Shown here: positions 53,298 to 61,496 of the stretch, piece after piece | How the letters are laid out: every line of letters begins with the position of its first letter | Position numbering within the stretch: the first letter of the stretch is position 1 | Source: Lachnospiraceae bacterium | GTDB lineage: Bacteria; Bacillota; Clostridia; Lachnospirales; Lachnospiraceae | Assembly (NCBI GenBank): GCA_024404675.1 | Contig: JAKSPO010000001.1 | Location: 496,001-560,000, forward strand | Length of the DNA stretch: 64,000 bases | Reading direction: 5' to 3' | Position numbers and translations under genes: made by a program | The notes under the pieces: model-generated | What the model saw: only the letters and a program-made list of their open reading frames with translations | Told to the model about the DNA's origin: nothing | The model's database searches: none

Positions 53298-55442
53298 CTA
53301 TTTTCCGCCAAGTCCCTTCATGGAAAGCTGAATCCGCTTCCGCTTAAGGTCTACGGAAAGCACCTTCACCTCTACGATATCGCCGATTTTTACGACATCG
53401 AGCGGATGCTTCACGAAGCGGTCGGAAAGCTCACTGATATGCACAAGACCGTCCTGGTGCACACCGATATCGACAAATGCGCCGAAATCGATAATATTTC
53501 TGACCGTTCCCTTCAGAATCATATCGGGCTTCAGATCCTCCATCGAAAGCACATCGCTTCGAAGAATCGGCTGCGGTGCATCCTCACGAGGGTCGCGGGA
53601 CGGCTTTTCAAGCTCGTTTATGATATCATTTAACGTAATCTCACCGATGCCAAGCTCTGCGGCAAGCTTCCGAACATCGCCTGCCTTCTTACGCATGCCC
53701 ATCGCACCGCCGCTCTTTACATCGGCGGTATTGTAGCCAAGCTTTGTAAGCAATGCATTGGCTGCCGGATAGCTCTCAGGATGTACGCTTGTATTGTCAA
53801 GCACGTTTCGGCCGTCACGGATACGAAGGAAGCCTGCGCACTGCTCAAAGGCCTTCGGTCCAAGCTTCGGTACCTTTAAAAGCTCTCTACGGTCACGGAA
53901 GCTACCGTTTGCTTCCCGGTAATCCACAATATTCTTCGCGAGCGTCTTGTTAATACCGGATATGTAAGAAAGAAGGGATGCCGAGGCGGTATTCAGATCG
54001 ACTCCGACACGGTTTACGCAGTCCTCAACAACGCCTGAGAGGCTCTCTCCTAACTTCTTCTGGTTCATATCGTGCTGGTACTGTCCGACACCGATTGCCT
54101 TCGGATCGATCTTCACGAGCTCTGCAAGCGGGTCCTGCAATCTTCTTGCAATGCTTGCGGCACTTCTCTGTCCTACATCGAAATTCGGGAACTCCTCGGT
54201 GGCAAGCTTACTTGCGGAATACACAGAAGCACCGGCCTCGTTTACGATGGCATAGCTTACCTTCTCGGGAATCTCCTTCAAAAGCTCTACAATCACCTGC
54301 TCGGATTCTCTTGAAGCGGTACCGTTTCCGACAGAGATCAGCTCTACGCCGAATTTTTTGATTACCTGCTTTAAGATACGCTTTGCTTCCTCAACCTTGT
54401 TCTGCGGCGCGGTCGGATAGATTACAACCGTATAAAGCACCTTACCGGTCGCATCTACGACAGCGAGCTTACAGCCGGTACGAAAGGCGGGATCCCAGCC
54501 AAGCACAACCTTACCGGCAATCGGCGGCTGCATCAGAAGCTGCTCAAGGTTTTTGTTGAATACCTTGATGGCACCGTCCTCGGCATTTTCCGTAAGCTGG
54601 TTACGGATCTCTCTTTCAATAGAGGGTGCAATCAGTCGCGTATAGCTGTCGGCGATTGCCTCGCTAAGAAGCGGCTTTACCGCCTCGTTCTTACGGGTAA
54701 TCACCTTCTTTTCCAGATAACGGAGGATATCGTCGGCCGGTGCCTCGATGCGAACCGAAAGCACCTTCTCAGCTTCGCCGCGATTGATTGCCAGCACACG
54801 ATAGCCCTGCAGCTTACATACTGCGGAGCTGAAGGCCTTATACATATCATAAACGTCGGATTCCTCCGACTTGCCCTCGGAATATAATATTCCCTTGTCA
54901 AAGGTAAGCTTACGGATATAGGTACGGAAATCAGCGGTATCACTGATCTGCTCGGCGATAATATCCTTCGCTCCCTGCAGCGCTTCCGTTACATCTTTTG
55001 CGCCCTTCTCTGGATCTACGAAGGCCTCTGCCTCCTTCTTCGGGTCATCGGTTTCCTGCAGAAGAAGAATATCTGCAAGTCCCTGCAAGCCCTTATCTCT
55101 TGCATCCGTAGCTCTCGTTCTTCTCTTCGGACGGTACGGGCGGTACAGATCGTCGACCGCAACCATCGTTGTTGCTGCCTCAATCTGCGCGCGAAGCTCG
55201 TCGCTAAGCTTGCCCTGCTCCTCGATAGACGCAAGCACCTGCTTCTTCTTGTCGGCAAGGTTTCTAAGATACTCTAGTCTCTCAGAAAGGTCACGCAGCT
55301 GCTCATCATTCAGCTGTCCGGTTGCCTCCTTACGGTAACGGGCGATGAACGGAATAGTATTCCCTTCATCGATAAGCTTCACCGCTGCCTCTACCTGCCA
55401 GAGCGCAACCTTCAGTTCCTCTGCAATCTGTCTTTCAATCAT
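53298..55442 (-). CDS. tex: Tex-family transcription accessory protein
   Basis: A 714-residue RNA-binding protein. Domains in order: N-terminal HTH-like (MIERQIAEELKVALWQVEAAVKL), a middle part with TIPFIARYRKEATGQLNDEQL, the YqgF RNase H-like domain (VVLGWDPAFRTGCKLAVVD), helix-hairpin-helix (VGVDLNTASASLLSYISGI and NGSFRDRRELLKVPKLGPKA) and a C-terminal S1 (GTVRNIIDFGAFVDIGV). Length fits the family. It lies 12 bp after ispF. Confidence 0.95.
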   Translation of the reverse strand: MIERQIAEELKVALWQVEAAVKLIDEGNTIPFIARYRKEATGQLNDEQLRDLSERLEYLRNLADKKKQVLASIEEQGKLSDELRAQIEAATTMVAVDDLYRPYRPKRRTRATDARDKGLQGLADILLLQETDDPKKEAEAFVDPEKGAKDVTEALQGAKDIIAEQISDTADFRTYIRKLTFDKGILYSEGKSEESDVYDMYKAFSSAVCKLQGYRVLAINRGEAEKVLSVRIEAPADDILRYLEKKVITRKNEAVKPLLSEAIADSYTRLIAPSIEREIRNQLTENAEDGAIKVFNKNLEQLLMQPPIAGKVVLGWDPAFRTGCKLAVVDATGKVLYTVVIYPTAPQNKVEEAKRILKQVIKKFGVELISVGNGTASRESEQVIVELLKEIPEKVSYAIVNEAGASVYSASKLATEEFPNFDVGQRSAASIARRLQDPLAELVKIDPKAIGVGQYQHDMNQKKLGESLSGVVEDCVNRVGVDLNTASASLLSYISGINKTLAKNIVDYREANGSFRDRRELLKVPKLGPKAFEQCAGFLRIRDGRNVLDNTSVHPESYPAANALLTKLGYNTADVKSGGAMGMRKKAGDVRKLAAELGIGEITLNDIINELEKPSRDPREDAPQPILRSDVLSMEDLKPDMILKGTVRNIIDFGAFVDIGVHQDGLVHISELSDRFVKHPLDVVKIGDIVEVKVLSVDLKRKRIQLSMKGLGGK

Positions 55443-55454
55443 ATCATTCTCCCC

Positions 55455-55988
55455 CTAATTTCTTCCGCAGCCACTGCAGCCATTACAGCCACCAAAGCCG
55501 TCAAATACAGGAAACTCCGGCTTTGTAATCAGGCATACCGCCTGCGAAGCGATGCCCTCGCCAGCCCCCGTGAAGCCAAGACCTTCCTCCGTGGTTGCCT
55601 TGACGCTTACGCGGTCTGTTTCGATGCCGAGATCCGCTGCAATATTCTCACGCATCTTCGTAAGATACGGCATCAGCTTCGGTCTCTGGGCAATGATCGT
55701 CGCGTCGATATTTTCCACTACATAACACTGCTCGGCAAGCATATCTCTCACCTTACGAAGAAGCACCCTGCTGTCGATTCCCTCGTAGCTTGCATCCTTG
55801 TCCGGAAAATGCTGTCCGATATCGCCAAGTGCCGCCGCTCCGAGAAGCGCATCCATAATCGCATGCAGCAAAACATCCGCATCCGAGTGCCCCAGAAGTC
55901 CCTTCTCATAAGGGATATTGACGCCGCCCAGAATGAGCGCTCTGTCCGTTACCAGTCTATGTACATCGTATCCGCTTCCGATTCTCAT
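55455..55988 (-). CDS. ispF: 2-C-methyl-D-erythritol 2,4-cyclodiphosphate synthase (IspF) with Cys-rich tail
   Basis: A 177-residue enzyme of the MEP isoprenoid pathway that makes MECDP with release of CMP. Metal ligands lie in GSGYDVHR and [25 protein letters not shown] and [16 protein letters not shown] are also typical. The expected end is near residue 156. About 20 extra residues finish in [12 protein letters not shown], which is not part of the usual fold. It is 11 bp after the chorismate mutase gene. Confidence 0.95.
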   Translation of the reverse strand: MRIGSGYDVHRLVTDRALILGGVNIPYEKGLLGHSDADVLLHAIMDALLGAAALGDIGQHFPDKDASYEGIDSRVLLRKVRDMLAEQCYVVENIDATIIAQRPKLMPYLTKMRENIAADLGIETDRVSVKATTEEGLGFTGAGEGIASQAVCLITKPEFPVFDGFGGCNGCSGCGRN

Positions 55989-55999
55989 GTCCGCACCTC

Positions 56000-56272
56000 C
56001 TAGTAATCCATAAAGCGCTGAATGAACATCTGCTTCTCTTCATTCACAATTGTCTCGTAAATCCTTGAAACGCTCTCCTCGTAAGAGGGGCCTGCAAGCT
56101 GGCGAACTCTTCGCATCAGAAGGTCCTCACGCATCTGATCGTATAACGGAAGCCCCTGCGCCTTCTTCGCTGCCGCAAGCTCGGCGGTAGCGTAGATTCT
56201 CCTTGCCAGAAGCTCCACAAGCTTTGCATCCAGTTCGTCGATTTCCATTCTGCTTTCTTCAAGTGTTTTCAT
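56000..56272 (-). CDS. Chorismate mutase, AroQ type
   Basis: A 90-residue all-helical enzyme that makes prephenate from chorismate. R and K positions of the family are visible: [23 protein letters not shown], and [14 protein letters not shown], with D..RE in the active-site helix. No fused PheA or TyrA domain is present. It has its own consensus promoter and a 95-nt leader. Confidence 0.93.
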   Translation of the reverse strand: MKTLEESRMEIDELDAKLVELLARRIYATAELAAAKKAQGLPLYDQMREDLLMRRVRQLAGPSYEESVSRIYETIVNEEKQMFIQRFMDY

Positions 56273-56366
56273 GCTTCTCCCTCCGTACCGGTCAAACTTT
56301 TCGTGCTCCGAGATACCTTTCCGCGGATAAATGCTTCCGCAAAATCACCGGGTGACACTCCCTCTC

Positions 56367-56395
56367 ATTGTACCCAAGGAAGGAAGCATTGTCAA
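56367..56395 (-). promoter_or_regulatory. Chorismate mutase promoter
   Basis: A perfect -35 TTGACA (56390-56395) and -10 TACAAT (56367-56372) have 17-bp spacing. The -35 box overlaps that of the divergent barnase promoter. The roughly 95-nt leader has two small hairpins (TCACCCGGTGA and GCGGA/TCCGC). Confidence 0.9.
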
Positions 56396-56417
56396 TGTAG
56401 GGATTTTGTGTTAGAAT
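56389..56417 (+). promoter_or_regulatory. Barnase-like gene promoter
   Basis: A -35 TTGTCA (56389-56394) and -10 TAGAAT (56412-56417) have 17-bp spacing. The -35 box shares five bases with the opposite-strand chorismate mutase promoter. Confidence 0.75.
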
Positions 56418-56451
56418 GTAGGAAAATGATTTCTAAGATGAAGAGGCTAAT

Positions 56452-57096
56452 ATGAAACCGAATACGAAAAAACTGATTTCCACCGTGGTTGTCTTCGTCC
56501 TTCTGGTCATCATTGCATTACTGATGCAGAAGTTTATGGACGCTCCCGCACCGGGGACGGATGAGGAGAATACCACGACCTTAGGCATTATAACACCGAC
56601 CGAGGATGCGTCACCTGTCACGAATACGCCCACAGAAGCGGATACCCAAACGCCAAGTGAAGCCCCGTCACCTACGGAAGCGCCGACTGCGACGCCTACG
56701 GAAGCGCCGACTGCGACACCTACACCTACCGAGGCACCTAAGCCCGCAATCGATAAGGATGGCTGGTATTACTCTAAGGACGAGGTTGCACTTTACATTT
56801 ACACCTATCAGTGTCTCCCTTCCAACTACATCACCAAGAAGGAAGCTGAGAACCTCGGCTGGACCGGCGGCTCCGTACAGAAGTACAAAAAGGGTGCAGC
56901 CATCGGCGGCTCAAGCTTTGGAAACTTCGAGGGCATTCTTCCTACGAAGAAGGGCCGCAAATATTATGAATGTGATATCGATACAAACGGAGCCTCCTCG
57001 CGTGGCGCCAAGCGTATCATCTACTCAAATGACGGTCTGATTTATTACACCGACGACCACTATGAGACATTTACTCTCCTCTACGGAGAAGAATAG
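56452..57096 (+). CDS. Membrane-anchored barnase-type ribonuclease
   Basis: A 214-residue protein. One membrane segment (about 8-27) precedes a Thr/Pro/Glu/Ala-rich linker (about 47-98) and a ribonuclease domain (about 105-214). The domain matches barnase: NYITKKEAENLGWTGG, IGGSSFGNFEGILP, RKYYECDID, AKRIIYSNDGLIYYTDDHYE. By alignment the catalytic residues Glu173, Arg188 and His203 are present, plus Arg184. It should cut RNA at guanines outside the cell or at the surface. AGAGG lies five bases upstream. The barstar gene follows. Confidence 0.92.
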   Translation: MKPNTKKLISTVVVFVLLVIIALLMQKFMDAPAPGTDEENTTTLGIITPTEDASPVTNTPTEADTQTPSEAPSPTEAPTATPTEAPTATPTPTEAPKPAIDKDGWYYSKDEVALYIYTYQCLPSNYITKKEAENLGWTGGSVQKYKKGAAIGGSSFGNFEGILPTKKGRKYYECDIDTNGASSRGAKRIIYSNDGLIYYTDDHYETFTLLYGEE

Positions 57097-57106
57097 GAGG
57101 CGTACA

Positions 57107-57382
57107 ATGAAAACAATCGTTTTGGACGGTGCCTATATGACCGAACGCGAAGCGACCTATGCTTATCTTGCAAAGCGCCTCTCCTTTCCGCCCTATTTCG
57201 GCAAGAACCTTGATGCGCTTTACGATCTTCTCACCGAGCCCTGCGAGCAGCGCCAGCTTGTGATTTACAACAAGGAGCTGATGCTTTCGGGCCTTGGCTA
57301 CTACGGACAGCGCATGCTTGAAACGATGAAGGATGCCCTTCGTGTTAACGGCAATCTGTATTATGTCGAGGATGCCGAATAA
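57107..57382 (+). CDS. Barstar-family ribonuclease inhibitor
   Basis: A 91-residue cytosolic protein with the barstar core PPYFGKNLDALYDLL: the helix that plugs barnase, with the two Asp (barstar D35, D39) kept and the Trp between them changed to Tyr. The N-terminus is MKTIVLDGAYMTEREATYAY. The start at 57107 has AGGAGG six bases upstream, 11 bp after the ribonuclease gene. It should protect the producer from internal RNase before export. Confidence 0.92.
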   Translation: MKTIVLDGAYMTEREATYAYLAKRLSFPPYFGKNLDALYDLLTEPCEQRQLVIYNKELMLSGLGYYGQRMLETMKDALRVNGNLYYVEDAE

Positions 57383-57430
57383 GCAAGCATTGTTACCAAG
57401 CTAAAAACTATGAACAACCCTGAAATAGAT

Positions 57431-57467
57431 GACCGAGTGGTTCAGAAGCAATCTGAGCCACTCGGTC
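57431..57467. repeat. 37-bp hairpin shared with 23171-23207
   Basis: The arms GACCGAGTGG and CCACTCGGTC with inner TCAGA/TCTGA make a near-perfect hairpin. It lies 48 bp after the barstar gene, where it could stop plus-strand transcription, but it is followed only by ATTTATG. Confidence 0.85.
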
Positions 57468-57492
57468 ATTTATGTTACAAAAATAGCTACCG

Positions 57493-57534
57493 TTTTGGTA
57501 CCGAAATATGAATTTCCGGCTTTTCATACCAATC
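57493..57534. repeat. TTGGTAC palindromic repeat, single copy
   Basis: TTTTGGTACCGAAA ... AATTTCCGG ... TTTTCATACCAA aligns with units A1-A3 and keeps the central ATTTCCGG. The arms are TTGGTA (57495-57500) and TACCAA (57527-57532). It lies between the shared hairpin and the AEC transporter stop codon. Confidence 0.8.
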
Positions 57535-57538
57535 CAAA

Positions 57539-58462
57539 CTACAGAAGAAGCCAGGTTATAAACGGCATCGTTAAGATGCTAAGCATCGTCGTAAGAAGTA
57601 CCACATTGGCGGAAAGCTCCTGCTCGCATTCATGCAGCTCCGCAAGCGTTTCGATAACCGCTCCCGCCGGCGCTGCGGCCAGTACGATAATCGAGGTCTT
57701 CATGGTCGGCTCCAGAAAAGGAAGCCATCTGACGCACAGAAAGACAAATGTCGGGAACATCAGAAGCTTCATCGCACAGGTCACATAGATGAACGGTCTC
57801 GTAAAGATTGCCTTAAGGCTTACGGCAGAAAGCCTGATTCCAAGGATAATCATACACATCGGCGTCACCATTCTTGCAAGCAGGTCAAGCGCACCGAGCG
57901 CCGCATCCGGAAACGGAACCTTAAGAACATAAAGCGGTACCGCGATGAAAAGGGATATGCTTGTCGGATTTAAAAGCGCATTCCGAAGCGAGATGAATTT
58001 TCTATCGTTCGTGATTAAAAATACGCCGAGCGTGAAGACAATCAGGTTCATGGACATGACATTGACCGTACTGTAGCAGCGCACAATCGGCTCGTTCGGA
58101 AACAGTCCGTATACGACCGGCATGCCAAAAAAGCCGACGTTGCCAAGTACACTTCCGACCGTCAGAATGCGGAATCTTGCGTCCTGATAGCGCTTTGCCA
58201 AAAAGGCATACAGAATTGCCATAAACATAAGCTGCAAAAGAAGCGTGACAAGAAATACCACGCCAATCCGTTTCGCATCCGATGGATTAAACGACAGCTG
58301 CACAAAGGAATTGATGATCATCGCAGGACTTAATACATACAGTAAAAGCCCCGAAAAGCTTTTTGCATGCTCAACCCGAACCTTCTTCGCCTTGCTGATT
58401 GTATAGCCTAACAGCATGTAAACCAGAAGCAGGCTTACATTGGTCATAATTGTTTCAAACAC
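57539..58462 (-). CDS. AEC-family transporter
   Basis: About 307 residues with ten hydrophobic segments, typical of the auxin-efflux-carrier family in bacteria, which move organic acids or amino acids. VYMLLGYTISKAKKVRV starts the first pair; PVYGLFPNEPIVRCY and GIRLSAVSLKAIF are conserved-type loops; VLAAAPAGAVIETLAELHE is near the C-terminus. I prefer the GTG start at 58462, with GGAG ten bases upstream; an ATG at 58486 lies beside a hairpin and has no ribosome site. Substrate is unknown. Confidence 0.85.
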   Translation of the reverse strand: MFETIMTNVSLLLVYMLLGYTISKAKKVRVEHAKSFSGLLLYVLSPAMIINSFVQLSFNPSDAKRIGVVFLVTLLLQLMFMAILYAFLAKRYQDARFRILTVGSVLGNVGFFGMPVVYGLFPNEPIVRCYSTVNVMSMNLIVFTLGVFLITNDRKFISLRNALLNPTSISLFIAVPLYVLKVPFPDAALGALDLLARMVTPMCMIILGIRLSAVSLKAIFTRPFIYVTCAMKLLMFPTFVFLCVRWLPFLEPTMKTSIIVLAAAPAGAVIETLAELHECEQELSANVVLLTTMLSILTMPFITWLLL

Positions 58463-58487
58463 CGGTATTCCACTCCGTTCCAACATA

Positions 58488-58516
58488 CAGGAGGCTGTCC
58501 GTCGGACCGCCTCCTG
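58488..58516. other. Hairpin upstream of AEC gene
   Basis: The arms CAGGAGGC (58488-58495) and GCCTCCTG (58509-58516), with inner GTCC/GGAC around GTC, form a stable hairpin just after the stop codon of the GGDEF/HD-GYP gene. There is no T-tract on the minus strand. Confidence 0.55.
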
Positions 58517-58520
58517 CTCG

Positions 58521-61388
58521 TTAACTTACTATTCTATCGTTCTTATCTTCAAAAAGGATCTGCTTTACAAGATTCAGTGACATCGGCTTTCTGATATGGG
58601 AATCCATACCTGCCAAAAGACATTCGTTCACCGCATCTGCCGAATAAGCTGCGGAAAGTGCAATAATCATCACCGTCTCCGCCTCTTTCGTTCCGAGCTG
58701 TCTGATCGCTCTGGTCGCCTCGTAGCCATTCATTACCGGCATCTGCACATCCATCAGAATCGCATCGAAATGATACCTTCCGCCTGCGAACATGTCAAGT
58801 GCTTCCTTGCCGTTCGTGGCCGTACGAACGATTGCACCCTCGCCCTCCAAAAGCTCCTTCGTAATCTCACGATTGATATCGCTGTCCTCAACTAAAAGAA
58901 TCTGAATATCCTGCAGGCTGCTGATTGCACGGGCCGAAACCGGCTCCTGGTCACAGTGAAGTGCCTGATGCACCAGCTTATCCTTACATGCCAAAAAGCT
59001 TTCCTTCATCTTATCGGAAAATGCGCCGCATTTGCCAAAAAGAATCATATCGTAAGCCGCATCAAAGGAGATTGCCTCCTTGTAAACACGCTTTGAAGTG
59101 AGTGCGTCAAAGCAGTCCGCAACCGAAACAATCTGCGCGGAAATCGGAATCTCATCGCCGGATAGACCGTTCGGATAGCCGCTGCCGTCCCATTTTTCGT
59201 GATGGTTCAGACAGATATCGGTTGCTACGCGCTTATACTCCTCGCTCCAGCCAAGCGTCATCTTCGAAAGGACGTCGCAGCCCTTCTGCGAATGTGTCTT
59301 GATGACCTCGTACTCTTCGTCGGTCAGGCGATCCGGCTTTAAAAGAATGGCATCCGGAATCATAATCTTACCGACATCATGCAAAGCACTTGCGTTGGTA
59401 ATTGTATGAACATCCGCCTCCGTAAGACCATACTCCGGATAATGCTCCATCACATAGCCGGCAAGAATCTTCGTGAAGCCCTTCACGCGCTTTACATGCT
59501 CGCCACTGTCGGCATCCCTTGCTTCGACGATATTGCCGACGGAATCGACGATTTCCTCGTTCAGGTGGCGAAGCAGCTTGTTCTTCTCCATCAGCTCGGC
59601 CGTACGCTCCTTCAAAAGCTGGGCAAAGCGTGCCTCCTGGTTCTTCTCGAAAATCTTCTCCTCCTCGATACAACGAAGACCGAAGACAACCTCGTTCTCG
59701 GTATTTCTTACAAACTTAACCTGATAGGGAACCTCTCTGTTCTCAACAAGAAGCATCGTTTCGAAGAAATGTGTCCTGCTTCGTTTGAAGCTCTCCACCA
59801 GACGCTTCCTTTCGGACATTTCGATAAAGCCTGCGCGCTCACTGTCCGAAACATACCGTTCCGCGAACAGGCGAAGCTTATCGTCGTAGGCATAAATCTC
59901 ATTATATTCCGTCTCAAAATCCCGGAAGACCTCATTGATTCGATACGGACGGATGAAGTTACTGTTGATATCAACATAAGCAACTACGTCGAAATCCTCC
60001 GCCAGTGCGGAAATGACCGACAGCTGCTCATTCTTTCTTCTGACAGCCTGCTGGTACTCCTCGTTCTGCCGAACCTTGATACGTTCCTCCGTATCGATGC
60101 TGTGTCCGCCGGTCAGATAGGCATTCGGGGCACCGACAGTCGGCATCTTCACGAATTTCGTCTGATAATAGATCAAAACGCCGTTCTCAATAACACGATG
60201 ATCGATGAAGAACGAATCCTCCTCATTGAAACGCTCAACAATCTTCTCCTGCGCCATCTCCTCAAGGAAGCGCTGACGGTCGAGCGGATGAATCAAAGTT
60301 TCTGCGAAGAAGTTCTGATAGGTTCTTGCGTCCATGCTCTCGGCATAATGGCGCCAGATTTCATCTACACCGCGGGACTGGATTACCTTCTGGCGTCCGG
60401 AGTCCGGATCAATCCAGAGAATCATATTAAAGTCCGTGGCAAATGCCTGTATCATCGAAGAAATCATCGACTCGGAGAATATCTGCGGCGGCCTCTCCGG
60501 AAGGATTGGCGGCCTCTGTGCCGTCATCTCAGGCTTTTTGAAGGATGCAATCAGATTGTCGATTGCAACCGCGTTCTTGCTTGTTTTGGCAAGTCTCAGC
60601 TGGCGCAGTACATCCTCGGTCTCGATATTATCCTTGTCGTTATATACGCAGCCCATACTGATGGAAACCTTCCACCCCGGAGCCTCCTCAAACTCGAGCG
60701 CAAAGATTTCCTCGCGGATACGCTCCATCTTCGTAAGAAATACCTCACGCGGAATCTTGTCAAAGGCAAGTACAAACTCATCACCGCCGTAACGGATGAG
60801 AATATCCACATCACGAATCTGCTTCCGAATGGCCTCTACGACCTTCTTCAAAACGGTATCACCGAACGAGAAGCCGTTAATATCGTTCAAAACCTTAAAA
60901 TCATCCAGATCAATGATGCAAAGTGCATCCGAGGAACGGATGGCAAGCACATAATCCTCGAAATAACGGCGATTCATCGCACCGGTTAACGGATCCACAT
61001 ACAGCTTACGATGCATCGAATCGAGCATTTTCAGTACCGGGCCTTTGCCGAGTGCACCAAGCAGCGTATTGTCCTTGATTGGCGTAACAATTTCGAGTGC
61101 ATAGGCTCTCCCTTCCATATCGATTTCGGAACAGTCGATATGGAACAGATTCATATCCATAAACTCAATGGTCTCCGCTCTCTCATGCTGCGAGCACGCC
61201 TTAGCCGCAACACAATCCGAGCAGTAGTCCTTTTTGCACATGGTCGCAAAGCACACCTCATCGGAAACCACGGGCTCACCAAGCTCATTAAAGGTAATGA
61301 GCTGCTTTCGCTCGGGGTCGAGAAGACGTACACTGGGGTATACTCTTCGAAGTGCATCGATTGTCTGTCTGACTTCTTCTCTTCTCAT
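58521..61388 (-). CDS. GGDEF/HD-GYP/REC c-di-GMP signalling protein
   Basis: About 955 residues. The start at 61388 (MRREEVRQTID) has AGGA eight bases upstream. An N-terminal sensor carries a cysteine cluster (about C46, C51, C56, C59, C65). GGDEF follows with RYGGDEF at about 201-205 and an intact RxxD (RDVD) inhibitory site five residues before it. Two PAS-like segments come next, then HD-GYP with HDVGKIMIPD and WDGSGYPNGL. A receiver is at the C-terminus (from about 830; Asp in LMDVQMPVMNGY). Both making and breaking of c-di-GMP are possible. Confidence 0.92.
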   Translation of the reverse strand: MRREEVRQTIDALRRVYPSVRLLDPERKQLITFNELGEPVVSDEVCFATMCKKDYCSDCVAAKACSQHERAETIEFMDMNLFHIDCSEIDMEGRAYALEIVTPIKDNTLLGALGKGPVLKMLDSMHRKLYVDPLTGAMNRRYFEDYVLAIRSSDALCIIDLDDFKVLNDINGFSFGDTVLKKVVEAIRKQIRDVDILIRYGGDEFVLAFDKIPREVFLTKMERIREEIFALEFEEAPGWKVSISMGCVYNDKDNIETEDVLRQLRLAKTSKNAVAIDNLIASFKKPEMTAQRPPILPERPPQIFSESMISSMIQAFATDFNMILWIDPDSGRQKVIQSRGVDEIWRHYAESMDARTYQNFFAETLIHPLDRQRFLEEMAQEKIVERFNEEDSFFIDHRVIENGVLIYYQTKFVKMPTVGAPNAYLTGGHSIDTEERIKVRQNEEYQQAVRRKNEQLSVISALAEDFDVVAYVDINSNFIRPYRINEVFRDFETEYNEIYAYDDKLRLFAERYVSDSERAGFIEMSERKRLVESFKRSRTHFFETMLLVENREVPYQVKFVRNTENEVVFGLRCIEEEKIFEKNQEARFAQLLKERTAELMEKNKLLRHLNEEIVDSVGNIVEARDADSGEHVKRVKGFTKILAGYVMEHYPEYGLTEADVHTITNASALHDVGKIMIPDAILLKPDRLTDEEYEVIKTHSQKGCDVLSKMTLGWSEEYKRVATDICLNHHEKWDGSGYPNGLSGDEIPISAQIVSVADCFDALTSKRVYKEAISFDAAYDMILFGKCGAFSDKMKESFLACKDKLVHQALHCDQEPVSARAISSLQDIQILLVEDSDINREITKELLEGEGAIVRTATNGKEALDMFAGGRYHFDAILMDVQMPVMNGYEATRAIRQLGTKEAETVMIIALSAAYSADAVNECLLAGMDSHIRKPMSLNLVKQILFEDKNDRIVS

Positions 61389-61424
61389 GCTCTGTGTCCT
61401 CATATAACAGTCAGATTGGTATAC

Positions 61425-61491
61425 ATAGCCCGCACGAATCCGTTCGAGCTATGCATACAGAAGACGAAACCTCGAAAAAGACCTCGTCTTC
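61425..61491. other. Two hairpins between the signalling genes
   Basis: One hairpin has arms CATAGC/GCTATG (61425-61430 with 61449-61454). Another has arms GAAGACGA/TCGTCTTC (61460-61467 with 61484-61491). Neither has a T-tract on the minus strand. They fill the 108-bp gap between two same-strand genes. Confidence 0.45.
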
Positions 61492-61496
61492 TTTCG

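Noticed and set aside
59379-60989. 536-codon plus-strand frame opposite the GGDEF/HD-GYP gene
   Set aside because: It is a shadow of a gene with intact GGDEF, HD-GYP and REC motifs. No recognisable domain is present and the composition is typical of an antisense frame.
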